Shown here one piece after another: positions 27,545 to 35,392 of a stretch of 64,000 nt of DNA. Position 1 is the first letter of the stretch; every line of letters starts with the position of its first letter. A program made the position numbers and the translations under genes. This DNA comes from an uncultured Bacteroidota bacterium (GTDB lineage Bacteria; Bacteroidota; Bacteroidia; Flavobacteriales; Flavobacteriaceae), in the NCBI GenBank assembly GCA_902581145.1, contig CACHNE010000003.1, positions 1-64,000 of the forward strand, in the 5' to 3' direction. The notes below the pieces were generated by a model that made no database searches, was not told the origin of the DNA, and saw nothing but the letters and a program-made list of their open reading frames with translations.

Positions 27545-28972
27545 ATGAATGTAAATGCTAATTCTGTGTGGTCTGACTGTCTTAAGTTTATTAAAGACAA
27601 CATTCAACCACAAGCTTACAAAACTTGGTTTGAACCAATCAAAGCAATAAAGTTAGCTGACAAAGTTCTTAGCATTGAAGTCCCTAGCAAATTCTTTTAC
27701 GAATGGCTAGAAGAACATTATGTAAAAATTCTTAAAGTTGCATTACAAAAGACTTTAGGCGAGGACGCAAAGCTTGTTTACATTATTAAAATGGAAAATA
27801 CATTTGGCAACTCACAACCGTTCACTGAAAAAATTCCAAGCTCTAACTCTTCATCGATTCTAACACAGAATGCTTCTACTCCAATAAATAGGTCAGTTCC
27901 TGAATTAAAAAATCCTTTTGTTATTCCAGGAATCAAAAATGTAAAAGTTGAATCTCAGCTAAATCCTAACTATACATTTGAAAATTTCCTTGAGGGTGAT
28001 TCAAACAGACTTGCTAGAAATGCAGGTATAGCTGTGGCTAACAAACCTGGAGGAACTTCATTTAATCCATTTTTAATATTCGGTGGTGTTGGATTAGGTA
28101 AAACACATTTAGCAAATGCTATTGGAATTGATATTAAAAAAAGATATCCGGAAAAAACTGTTCTTTATACAACCGCAGAAAAATTTACACAACAATATAT
28201 TGAGGCTGTAAAAAAGAATAATAGAAATGACTTCATTTATTTTTATCAAATTATTGATGTGCTAATAATTGATGACATTCAGTTCTTTTCTGGAAAGCCT
28301 GGAACTCAGGATGTATTCTTTCACATATTTAATCACTTGCATCAAAACGGTAAACAAGTGGTTCTTACAAGTGATAAACCGCCTGTTGATATGCAGGATA
28401 TTGAACTTAGATTACTTTCAAGATTTAAATGGGGTCTTTCTGCAGAATTGCAAAAGCCTGATTTTGAAACTAGAGTTTCAATCTTAAAAAATAAATTATA
28501 TCGTGATGGAATCGAAATGAATGAAGAAGTTATTCATTATGTTGCTAAAAACATTAAGAGTAACGTTCGTGAATTAGAAGGTGCAATTATATCACTTATT
28601 GCACAGGCATCATTCAATAGAAAAGAAATTAACTTATCCCTTGCTAAAGAAATAATAGAAAAGTTCGTCAAGAATACAAAACGTGAAGTTTCGATTGACT
28701 ACATACAAAAAATTGTTTCTGATTATTTCCAAATGGATATCCCTACCCTACAGTCCAAAACGAGAAAAAGACACATTGTTCAAGCTAGACAGTTGGCAAT
28801 GTTTTTTGCTAAAAAATATACTAAAGCATCCCTTGCTAGTATTGGCTCACAAATTGGAAAAAGAGATCATGCAACTGTGTTACATGCTTGCAAAACAGTT
28901 GATAATCTTTCATCTACAGACAAGCAGTTTAGAAAATTTGTTGAAGACTTAGGTAAAAAACTCTCTGTTTAA
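27545..28972 (+). CDS. dnaA: Chromosomal replication initiator DnaA
   Basis: A 475-residue protein with all four domains: domain I (about 5-85, 'VWSDCLKFIKDNIQPQAYKTWFEPI'), a variable linker rich in Ser/Asn, the AAA+ core with Walker A 'GGVGLGKTHLANAIG' and Walker B 'VLIIDDIQFFSGK', and the DNA-binding domain IV with 'KTRKRHIVQARQLAMFFAKKYT' and the signature 'GKRDHATVLHACKTV'. It opens the replication origin. The next gene on the strand begins about 11 bp after its stop. Confidence 0.97.
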   Translation: MNVNANSVWSDCLKFIKDNIQPQAYKTWFEPIKAIKLADKVLSIEVPSKFFYEWLEEHYVKILKVALQKTLGEDAKLVYIIKMENTFGNSQPFTEKIPSSNSSSILTQNASTPINRSVPELKNPFVIPGIKNVKVESQLNPNYTFENFLEGDSNRLARNAGIAVANKPGGTSFNPFLIFGGVGLGKTHLANAIGIDIKKRYPEKTVLYTTAEKFTQQYIEAVKKNNRNDFIYFYQIIDVLIIDDIQFFSGKPGTQDVFFHIFNHLHQNGKQVVLTSDKPPVDMQDIELRLLSRFKWGLSAELQKPDFETRVSILKNKLYRDGIEMNEEVIHYVAKNIKSNVRELEGAIISLIAQASFNRKEINLSLAKEIIEKFVKNTKREVSIDYIQKIVSDYFQMDIPTLQSKTRKRHIVQARQLAMFFAKKYTKASLASIGSQIGKRDHATVLHACKTVDNLSSTDKQFRKFVEDLGKKLSV

Positions 28973-28983
28973 ACCAATTCAAT

Positions 28984-29691
28984 ATTAAAGGAAATCTTTA
29001 CATAATCCCTAGCTCAATTAGTGAGGAAAATATCTTCCCTGAAATTAATAGAGACATCATAAATTCAATTAATCATTTTGTTGTTGAAAACAGTAAGGTA
29101 TCACTTGGATTTATTAAACGTATTTGTCCTGAAAAAGAAATTAGTTATGAAAATTTTGAAGTACTTGAGGAAGATGACCCAATAATCACATCAAAACAAT
29201 TAGGACCCTGCATGAGTGGAGAAAATATTGGACTATTAACAGATGCTGGTTGTCCAAATATTGCAGACCCTGGAGCTAAACTTATCTTATATGCCCACGA
29301 AAATAATATTAATGTAATTCCACTTATTGGGCCCTCCTCCATTTTATTGGCTATGATGGGGTCTGGACTAAATGGAAATAATTTTAGCTTTAATGGCTAT
29401 CTACCTGTTGATAAAAACGAACGATCGTCAAAAATTAAAAAACTAGAAATGCAATCTAGAAATAATAATCAGTCTCAAATTTTTATAGAGACTCCTTACA
29501 GAAACCAATTACTCTTTGATGAATTAAAAAGAAATTTAAATAACCATACTTTTTTATGTGTTGCAAAAAATATCGGATCTAAAAATCAAAAAATAAAAAC
29601 AATGCAAATAAAAGATTGGAAATCAAAAAAAGAAATACTAGAAAAAGAACCTACCATTTTTATTTTTCACTCTGGAATGGTTACTTTTTAA
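28984..29691 (+). CDS. RsmI-like SAM-dependent (tetrapyrrole-methylase fold) methyltransferase, probable ATT start
   Basis: The open frame runs from just after dnaA and reads 'KGNLYIIPSSISEENIFPEIN', matching the usual opening of the Bacteroidota RsmI-like family, through 'DHFVVENSK'-like 'NHFVVENSKVSLGFIKRI', 'GLLTDAGCPNIADPGAKLI' and 'VIPLIGPSSILLAMMGSGLNGNNFSFNGYLP'. There is no ATG, GTG or TTG before the conserved N-terminus; the ATT at 28984 gives (M)KGNLYIIP and a 235-residue protein. The first ATG (29212) would remove a third of the domain. RsmI 2'-O-methylates C1402 of 16S rRNA; this branch is shorter, so the target is uncertain. It overlaps convergent mltG by 11 bp. Confidence 0.85.
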   Translation: MKGNLYIIPSSISEENIFPEINRDIINSINHFVVENSKVSLGFIKRICPEKEISYENFEVLEEDDPIITSKQLGPCMSGENIGLLTDAGCPNIADPGAKLILYAHENNINVIPLIGPSSILLAMMGSGLNGNNFSFNGYLPVDKNERSSKIKKLEMQSRNNNQSQIFIETPYRNQLLFDELKRNLNNHTFLCVAKNIGSKNQKIKTMQIKDWKSKKEILEKEPTIFIFHSGMVTF

Positions 29692-30718
29692 TTCCTTTAC
29701 TGTTTAAATACTTATGAAACTTTCGCGCATTTCTTTTATGCTCAGATAGTGTGCTAGCAAAACTGTGATAGCCAGGATTGCTTGGGTCAGCTGCAAAAAA
29801 ATAATAGTTGTGTTTCTCGGAATTTAAAACGGCATCAATTGCTTGAATTGAGGGCATCGAAATTATACCAGGAGGCAAACCACTATATTTATATGTGTTA
29901 TAAGGGGAATCTATTTTTAGATGCTTATTTAATACCCTTCTTATAACGGTATTTTTATATTCATCTTGTTGATATGCAGCAAATTTTACTGTTGGATCTG
30001 CTTGTAACTTCCAATTACTTTTAAGTCTATTTAAGTAGACCCCTGCAATCTTAGGAAGTTCAATGTTTCCCTTGGACTCTTCATATACAATTGAAGCAAG
30101 TATCATTACTTCTATTTTTGACAATCCAATTTTATTTGCTTTTTCAACCCTGTTATTTTTTTGCCAGAATTTTGTGTACTCCTCAAACATTCTCTGGTTA
30201 AACTTTTCGGCACTGGTATTCCAGAAAAAGTTATAACTATTTGGAATATACATTGATAAGATGTTTTTTTCATCAAATCCCTTTTCAATGAAAAAATCAG
30301 TTTTGAATGAATTTAAAAATGAAATACTATCGGCTTCAATTTGATTTGAAATATTACCCGCTAAATCATTTAAATCTCTGACATTATTATAAATTACATT
30401 AACTGTAATATTATTAGATCTAAGCGAATTTATAATATCATTATTACTCATTCCCTTATTTATTCTGTATTTTCCTGGTCTAACAGTGTATTTTTTTCTT
30501 TTAGCTAAAACACTAAAATCATCAATGTTTAATAAAAATGGATCTACCTGTTCAACAAACTGATTAAATGTAGTTTCCGATTTTATGTATAAATGAACAT
30601 AATCAGCTTCAAAAGATGTGTTAGACATGAACATTACTTTGTATACATAAAAAGCAAATGACCCCATAAAAATGAGACCAATTATCACTGTAAGCATTAA
30701 TAACTTTCTTATATACAT
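29681..30718 (-). CDS. mltG: Endolytic peptidoglycan transglycosylase MltG
   Basis: A 345-residue protein with one N-terminal membrane helix (about 6-28), a LysM-like region ('VRPGKYRINKGMSNNDIINSLRSN') and the YceG domain: 'MILASIVYEESKGNIELPKIAGVYLNRL' carries the catalytic Glu, then 'LQADPTVKFA', 'SPYNTYKYSGLPPGIISMPS' and 'NYYFFAADPSNPGYHSFASTLSEH'. It cleaves nascent glycan strands and helps set their length. It is the distal gene of a dapF-GNAT-mltG run with overlapping starts and stops. Confidence 0.94.
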   Translation of the reverse strand: MYIRKLLMLTVIIGLIFMGSFAFYVYKVMFMSNTSFEADYVHLYIKSETTFNQFVEQVDPFLLNIDDFSVLAKRKKYTVRPGKYRINKGMSNNDIINSLRSNNITVNVIYNNVRDLNDLAGNISNQIEADSISFLNSFKTDFFIEKGFDEKNILSMYIPNSYNFFWNTSAEKFNQRMFEEYTKFWQKNNRVEKANKIGLSKIEVMILASIVYEESKGNIELPKIAGVYLNRLKSNWKLQADPTVKFAAYQQDEYKNTVIRRVLNKHLKIDSPYNTYKYSGLPPGIISMPSIQAIDAVLNSEKHNYYFFAADPSNPGYHSFASTLSEHKRNARKFHKYLNSKGIKK

Positions 30719-31215
30719 TGCATTTGAATTATAGACTCATGATGATTATCAATTGAAGATACATATAGATTATTGTTTTTGGAAATTTCTTTAAAACCAA
30801 CTGATTTAAAAAAATTAAGGCTTAATATATTATCGACAGAAATATTACAATAAAGATTTTTGATTTTCAGCTGCTTTCTTGCATATTCACAAATCTTTTT
30901 CACTGATAATTTTCCATAACCTTTTGATCTATTTTCAGAATTTGAAATTAATATTGAAATTCCTGCTTGAGATTTGGTGAAATTAATTTCAAATAAGTCA
31001 ATAAAACCCAGTGGTTCATCTGTTTCTGTTTTACAAATTACAAATCGTATCTGATTTGTTTGCTCCAATGGAAGCTGAGAATCATAGATAAATTGAATAA
31101 GGTCCTCTTTTGAATAGTTTTTGTTTTGAAATGAGTATTTCCAAAAAGATTTGTTGTTTTCAACAGAGTTTAAATAATCAAAATCATCGATTGTTAAATT
31201 TCTTAGGTAAATCAT
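30709..31215 (-). CDS. GNAT-family N-acetyltransferase
   Basis: A 168-residue protein of the RimJ/RimL-like GNAT branch: 'IYLRNLTIDDFDYLNSVENNKSFWKYSFQ' at the N-terminus, 'EPLGFIDLFEI', the acetyl-CoA site 'SENRSKGYGKLSVKKICEYARK' and 'NFFKSVGFKEISKNN'. The substrate may be an amino group on a small molecule or protein and cannot be inferred. It overlaps mltG by 10 bp and dapF by 4 bp (ATGA), so it is part of the same operon. Confidence 0.86.
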   Translation of the reverse strand: MIYLRNLTIDDFDYLNSVENNKSFWKYSFQNKNYSKEDLIQFIYDSQLPLEQTNQIRFVICKTETDEPLGFIDLFEINFTKSQAGISILISNSENRSKGYGKLSVKKICEYARKQLKIKNLYCNISVDNILSLNFFKSVGFKEISKNNNLYVSSIDNHHESIIQMQCI

Positions 31216-32012
31216 CGATCAAAATTATTATAAACTCCTTTAAAAACCATATTAACCGATCCAGTTAGCCAAATTTCAGAATATGTGGTTTCTTTAATTA
31301 TAAAATCAACAGTCAGTAAACCACCTTTCATTAAAATATCAATATTAATATTATCAACTAATGCTAAATCTTTTAAAAAAATTGCAGATGCAACCGCTCC
31401 TGTCCCACAGGAAAGAGTTTCGTCTTCAACACCTCTTTCATAAGTTCTTAATTTGAATTCAGAATCTGTAATCTCACAGAAATTGATATTTAAACCTTGT
31501 GTATATTCAGAGTATTTTTTCTTTAGTTCTCTTGCCTCTCTAACCACATCTATTTTGTCAATATTTTCATATTTTCTAATTAAATGAGGAGAACCTGTAT
31601 CAATAAATGTTGTATTATAACTATCGTTGAATCTGTATATATTAAATTTCAAAACATCATTCATTTTTACACTAATATTTCCATTAATAATTTTTGACTC
31701 ATGAATACCATCAATAGCATTAAACTTAGCATTATCATTGATTATATTTAAATTATTTGCTAGATGAGTAATACATCTTGAACCGTTACCACAAAAGCCT
31801 GACTCAGAACCATCAGCATTAAAGTATATCATAGAAAAATCTAATTTCTCATGATTTTCCAATAGAATTAATCCATCAGCTCCAACTCCTTTTTTTCTAT
31901 CGCAAATACTCTGAATTAATGTTTTATCATTTTTTTGAAAAGTTAAGTCTCTATTGTCAATAATTACAAAATCATTACCGGTACCTTCATATTTGTAAAA
32001 ATCAAGTTGCAT
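31212..32012 (-). CDS. dapF: Diaminopimelate epimerase
   Basis: A 266-residue protein with both catalytic cysteines: 'ADGSESGFCGNGSRC' and 'DETLSCGTGAVASA', plus the N-terminal 'YEGTGNDFVIIDNR'. It converts LL- to meso-diaminopimelate for lysine and peptidoglycan, matching the mltG gene downstream. A TATATTTG element ends 5 bp before its ATG, which predicts a leaderless transcript. Length and motifs are standard. Confidence 0.95.
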   Translation of the reverse strand: MQLDFYKYEGTGNDFVIIDNRDLTFQKNDKTLIQSICDRKKGVGADGLILLENHEKLDFSMIYFNADGSESGFCGNGSRCITHLANNLNIINDNAKFNAIDGIHESKIINGNISVKMNDVLKFNIYRFNDSYNTTFIDTGSPHLIRKYENIDKIDVVREARELKKKYSEYTQGLNINFCEITDSEFKLRTYERGVEDETLSCGTGAVASAIFLKDLALVDNINIDILMKGGLLTVDFIIKETTYSEIWLTGSVNMVFKGVYNNFDR

Positions 32013-32017
32013 ATGGG

Positions 32018-32025
32018 CAAATATA
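32018..32025 (-). promoter_or_regulatory. -7 element (TATATTTG) abutting dapF
   Basis: The - strand reads TATATTTG and ends 5 bp before the ATG. Expected initiation 5-8 nt after the element coincides with the ATG, so the dapF-GNAT-mltG message may be leaderless. No -33 TTG at ideal spacing. Confidence 0.5.
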
Positions 32026-32118
32026 GCAATAAATGAGGCATGTTAAATTGTTAAATATGAGTTAAAAAAATTAGCATGAAAATTGATAATAGTTAAATTT
32101 ATATATCAATTTTTGGTC

Positions 32119-33546
32119 ATGAAAAAATTTATTTTTTACTTTTTTGTTTCTATAATTTCAATTCTTTCCATTGTACTTCTTACAAATATTATAAGAAATA
32201 ATATTCAAGAGGAAATAAGTAAATTAAAAGAAGAACAAAGCAAAGATTTAGTTTTAAAAAGCTTTAAAACTCAGGCAAAAAAGACAAATTTTAATTACTT
32301 AGATGTTCAAAGACCTGATTTCGTCGAAATTGCAAAAAAATCAATTAATACAGTTGTACACGTTAAAAGTTCTTCATCAGGAGGTGATTATAGCATTGAA
32401 GATTTTATTTTTGGAAGATCACAAAGAAGACCTCAAATGGGTTCTGGCTCTGGTGTTATAATTTCATCTGACGGTTATATTATAACCAATCATCATGTGA
32501 TTGAAACAGCGGAAGACATACAAATAACTACAAACAACAACCAATCATATGATGCTAAAATAATTGGAAGTGACGAACAAAATGATATTGCTCTTCTCAA
32601 AATTGAAACTAATGATGAACTTCCATATGCAGTCTTTGGAGACAGCGATAGTACTCAAATTGGAGAATGGGTTTTAGCTGTTGGTAACCCCTTTAATCTA
32701 ACTTCAACAGTTACAGCTGGGATTATCTCTGCAAAATCAAGAAATTTAGATCCAACTGGCAGAACAACTCAATCTTACATTCAAACTGATGCTGCAGTAA
32801 ATCCGGGAAACTCAGGTGGGGCATTAATAAATGATAAAGGTGAATTGATTGGGATTAATACAGCAATACAAACCCAAACGGGTTCATATGTGGGTTATTC
32901 ATTTGCTGTGCCAAGTAACATAGCAAAAAAGGTGATTGAAGATATTTTAGAGTATGGAAATGTTCAATATGGCTTTCTAGGCGTTACAGGCACTTCACTA
33001 AATAGTTTTAGAGCAAAAGAATTAGATGTAGAAGATACTGAGGGATTTTTTATAAACGGTATTGACAAAGAATCTGGAGCTAATTCGGCTGGAATAAAAA
33101 TAGGCGATATAATCAAAGACATTGATGGTATAAAAATTTCTAAGTTTTCTGATTTAAAAGGTTACCTAAATACTAAACGTCCTGAAGATATCGTAGAAGT
33201 AAATCTCAAAAGGGATAATATCTCTAAAAAGGTAAGAGTACAATTAAATAAAAATGAAAGGATTAATTTTTATTTAATAGGAATACTCAAAAATATGAGT
33301 TCATCAGAACTGATAGATAGAGATTTAGAAAGAGGTGTAAAGATTTCAGAATTTAACTCTGACTATAAATCGTATTGGGAAGATTATGGAATCGAAGAAA
33401 ATGACATAATAAAAAAAATTAATGGTGAAGAGATAAATTCAATCGCAGATATAGATAAGATAGTAAAATCCAGAAAGTATTATGATCCAATTAGTATTGA
33501 AATATTGACTAAGGATAATAAATTAGAAAGATTTAACTTTAGATAA
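32119..33546 (+). CDS. HtrA/Deg-family serine protease with two PDZ domains
   Basis: About 475 residues. An N-terminal signal or anchor helix (about 2-24) is followed by the trypsin-like domain with catalytic His in '[12 protein letters not shown]', Asp in 'NDIALLKIE' and Ser in '[14 protein letters not shown]', then two PDZ domains (about 295-375 and 385-470; '[26 protein letters not shown]', '[17 protein letters not shown]'). It degrades or refolds misfolded envelope proteins. I start it at ATG 32119, where the signal peptide begins, not the upstream start at 32083. trmD follows after 8 bp. Confidence 0.93.
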   Translation: MKKFIFYFFVSIISILSIVLLTNIIRNNIQEEISKLKEEQSKDLVLKSFKTQAKKTNFNYLDVQRPDFVEIAKKSINTVVHVKSSSSGGDYSIEDFIFGRSQRRPQMGSGSGVIISSDGYIITNHHVIETAEDIQITTNNNQSYDAKIIGSDEQNDIALLKIETNDELPYAVFGDSDSTQIGEWVLAVGNPFNLTSTVTAGIISAKSRNLDPTGRTTQSYIQTDAAVNPGNSGGALINDKGELIGINTAIQTQTGSYVGYSFAVPSNIAKKVIEDILEYGNVQYGFLGVTGTSLNSFRAKELDVEDTEGFFINGIDKESGANSAGIKIGDIIKDIDGIKISKFSDLKGYLNTKRPEDIVEVNLKRDNISKKVRVQLNKNERINFYLIGILKNMSSSELIDRDLERGVKISEFNSDYKSYWEDYGIEENDIIKKINGEEINSIADIDKIVKSRKYYDPISIEILTKDNKLERFNFR

Positions 33547-33554
33547 ATTTTTCT

Positions 33555-34226
33555 ATGCGAATCGATATAATTTCAGTTGTACCAGAACTTCTTTCCGGAC
33601 CTTTTAATTCATCAATAATAAAAAAAGCGATTGATAAGAAAATTATTGAAATACATATCCACAATTTAAGAGACTATTCAACAAACAATTATAGATCAAT
33701 TGATGATTACCAATACGGAGGTGGTGCTGGTATGGTTATGCTTATAGAACCCATAGACAACTGTATTGAAGAATTAAAAAAAGAGCGTGATTATGATCAT
33801 ATAATCTACATGACGCCTGATGGTGATACATTAAATCAAGGAATTAGTAATAAATTATCGTGCATGAAAAATATAATTATTCTTTGTGGTCATTATAAAG
33901 GAATAGACCAGAGAATAAGGGATAATATTATTACAATGGAGATATCAATCGGAGATTTTGTCCTTACTGGAGGAGAGCTACCCGCAGCGATTTTGACAGA
34001 TAGTATTGTTAGATTACTTCCAGGTGCATTAGGCGATGAGACATCTGCATTAACTGACTCTTTTCAAGATAATTTACTGTCCTATCCTGTGTACACGAGA
34101 CCAAAAGAATATAAATCATGGGTAGTACCAGAAATATTATTTTCTGGTGATCAAAAAAAAATTGAAAAATGGCGAATGGAAAAATCTTTAGAATTAACAA
34201 AGAAAAAGAGGCCAGACCTTCTGTAA
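33555..34226 (+). CDS. trmD: tRNA (guanine37-N1)-methyltransferase TrmD
   Basis: A 223-residue SPOUT methyltransferase: '[25 protein letters not shown]', '[14 protein letters not shown]', the trefoil-knot SAM site '[12 protein letters not shown]' and '[14 protein letters not shown]', and the C-terminal '[20 protein letters not shown]'. It makes m1G37, which prevents frameshifting. Adjacent to rplS as in many bacteria, although rplS also has its own promoter. Confidence 0.95.
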   Translation: MRIDIISVVPELLSGPFNSSIIKKAIDKKIIEIHIHNLRDYSTNNYRSIDDYQYGGGAGMVMLIEPIDNCIEELKKERDYDHIIYMTPDGDTLNQGISNKLSCMKNIIILCGHYKGIDQRIRDNIITMEISIGDFVLTGGELPAAILTDSIVRLLPGALGDETSALTDSFQDNLLSYPVYTRPKEYKSWVVPEILFSGDQKKIEKWRMEKSLELTKKKRPDLL

Positions 34227-34268
34227 ATTAAAGTTCAAATTAATTTTAATATAATTTATTTTTTTAAT

Positions 34269-34276
34269 TATATTTG
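34269..34276 (+). promoter_or_regulatory. -7 element (TATATTTG) for rplS
   Basis: TATATTTG is a full match to TAnnTTTG, about 70 bp before the rplS ATG, in the AT-rich gap after trmD. No TTG at exact -33 spacing. It creates a long leader, unlike most promoters in this window. Confidence 0.55.
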
Positions 34277-34282
34277 CACGCG

Positions 34283-34327
34283 TTTCTGTCCAACCTCTTA
34301 GTTAAAGTAATTAACGTTGTGCGGGAC
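34283..34327 (+). ncRNA. Structured 5' leader of rplS (candidate L19 leader)
   Basis: The rplS leader can fold: an outer GTCC (34288-34291) pairs with GGAC (34324-34327), and inside it GTTAA (34301-34305) pairs with TTAAC (34311-34315) around a 5-nt loop. Ribosomal-protein leaders of this size commonly bind the encoded protein. I recall that an L19 leader motif has been described from Flavobacteria, but I cannot align to it here. The call rests on position and folding only. Confidence 0.45.
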
Positions 34328-34346
34328 TAATTCAAAAAAACCAAAA

Positions 34347-34697
34347 ATGAGCTCATTAGTAAAATTTGTTGAAGAACAATTTGTAGAAAAAAAAGAATTA
34401 CCTTCTTTTAGTTCAGGAGATACAATCACAGTTTATTATGAAATTAGAGAGGGTGACAAAACAAGAACACAGTTCTTTAAAGGTGTCGTTTTGCAAAGAA
34501 GAGGTTCAGGTTCAACAGAAACTTTTACAATTAGAAAAATGTCTGGTTCGGTAGGCGTTGAAAGAATTTTCCCTATTAATTCTCCTTCAATTCAAAAAAT
34601 TGAGGTTAATAAAAGAGGTAAAGTCAGAAGAGCACGTATTTTCTATTTCAGAAATCTTACAGGTAAAAAAGCAAAAATTAAAGAGAAAAGAAATTAA
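34347..34697 (+). CDS. rplS: 50S ribosomal protein L19
   Basis: A 116-residue protein with the L19 core '[62 protein letters not shown]', ending in '[26 protein letters not shown]'. I start it at ATG 34347 ([13 protein letters not shown]); an earlier in-frame GTG at 34317 would run through the structured leader. L19 sits at the subunit interface. It is preceded by its own promoter and leader and followed by the large non-coding region. Confidence 0.96.
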   Translation: MSSLVKFVEEQFVEKKELPSFSSGDTITVYYEIREGDKTRTQFFKGVVLQRRGSGSTETFTIRKMSGSVGVERIFPINSPSIQKIEVNKRGKVRRARIFYFRNLTGKKAKIKEKRN

Positions 34698-34705
34698 GAT
34701 TAGGT

Positions 34706-34723
34706 TATTAACAATTGTTAATA
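34706..34723. repeat. 18-bp perfect palindrome downstream of rplS
   Basis: TATTAACAATTGTTAATA is its own reverse complement and begins 9 bp after the rplS stop. It could fold as a 7-bp hairpin with an AATT loop, but no T run follows, so it is a poor intrinsic terminator. As DNA it looks like an operator for a dimeric regulator. Its AT-richness means chance is possible. Confidence 0.5.
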
Positions 34724-34762
34724 TCGTTGGTTTACAACAGGTGAATTTCTTTTTTTAAAAAT

Positions 34763-34788
34763 TTGTACAAAAAGTCAACTATTATACT
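34763..34788 (+). promoter_or_regulatory. Candidate promoter of the large non-coding RNA
   Basis: TTG at 34763-34765 is followed after 17 nt by TATACT (34783-34788). The spacing and -7 sequence deviate from the Bacteroidota consensus (TTG, 19 nt, TAnnTTTG), so this is a tentative assignment. It would place the RNA 5' end near 34795. Confidence 0.3.
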
Positions 34789-34794
34789 AAATTA

Positions 34795-35313
34795 GTGTCA
34801 GGATTTGTTTGTAGTGGATCCCAAAAGGATTAACAAAACACTTTTTAAGTGAAACAAATTCAAGGACGTTCTTTAACAAATTACTTACTAAGCCAAAAGG
34901 AAACTTTAGGCTTAACAGAAAGAAACTAGATTTTAAAATGTGTGCCTGCACAATTCTAAAGTAAAAGACTTTCTCTCCGGAAGGCCTAGCCCAACGGAGT
35001 CCAAAGGGGCCTAGCCCCAAGGAGAATCCTGAAAAGCGATTAAAGTAACACAGTGTGAAATTAGTAGCCTGTAGCGAAATAAAAGTCTCTAAAGGAACAT
35101 CAAATCGAAAGAAAAGATGTTAAGTAAGTAATTAGGAGTCAGAAAAGGGAAAAGCTCTTCGGAGCTGAGTAACAAGAAAGACTCCAACAATAGCGAAAAT
35201 GTCTGCTAGCTCAATTCCTCGGAATAGAGTAACTCGGAAACGAAAAGCAAACATATTCGATATTAGAAAGCCGCACAACAGTAGCAATACTATTAGTGCG
35301 GCTTTCGCTTTTT
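34795..35313 (+). ncRNA. Large structured non-coding RNA, unassigned family
   Basis: About 520 nt without a plausible gene, purine-rich and clearly less AT-rich than neighbouring gaps. Visible pairing: possible closing helix TGTTTG 34806-34811 with CAAACA 35248-35253; hairpins ATCC/GGAT 34818-34830 and CACTT/AAGTG 34839-34851; long-range 11-bp helix 34879-34889 with 35123-35133; inside it a GAAA-tetraloop hairpin 34889-34914, two GGC-CTA-GCC hairpins (34983-34991; 35006-35018) and AACATC/GATGTT near 35096-35121; then GGAGTC/GACTCC (35135-35140 with 35180-35185) enclosing a UUCG-loop hairpin 35153-35166, and hairpin 35210-35229. It ends in an intrinsic terminator. RNase P, tmRNA, SRP and 6S hallmarks were not found. 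The 5' end is uncertain; it could also be a long 3' UTR of rplS. Confidence 0.7.
35267..35313 (+). terminator. Intrinsic terminator of the large non-coding RNA
   Basis: A 10-bp perfect stem AAAGCCGCAC (35267-35276) with GTGCGGCTTT (35296-35305), a small inner AGTA/TACT stem in the loop, and a T run at 35309-35313. The GC-rich core stands out in this genome. It separates the RNA from icd. Confidence 0.9.
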
Positions 35314-35357
35314 AATAACTATTCTTTATTTATTCTTTATATTTTATACTCATTTTT

Positions 35358-35365
35358 TATCTTTG
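35358..35365 (+). promoter_or_regulatory. -7 element (TATCTTTG) for icd
   Basis: TATCTTTG matches TAnnTTTG, 27 bp before the icd ATG and 45 bp after the terminator. No -33 TTG at ideal spacing. It supports independent transcription of the icd run. Confidence 0.5.
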
Positions 35366-35392
35366 AAATACTAACTGTTCAGAAGATTATTA

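Noticed and set aside
34700..34730. Palindrome as a XerCD dif site
   Set aside because: The arms do not match the XerD arm pattern and there is no 6-bp central spacer of the expected layout.
34558..34758. A 66-codon + strand frame overlapping the end of rplS
   Set aside because: It lies in another frame of rplS and shows low-complexity Lys/Ile sequence with no recognisable domain.
34787..35020. A 77-codon open frame on the - strand within the non-coding region
   Set aside because: It runs antisense through the hairpins, resembles no protein family and has no promoter; the structure and terminator favour RNA on the + strand.
34795..35313. Assignment of the large RNA as RNase P RNA or tmRNA
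   Set aside because: No GGAAAGTCC-type P4 strand with a matching 3' ACAGAA, and no tRNA-like acceptor or TTCGA T-arm at the ends. Checked on both strands.
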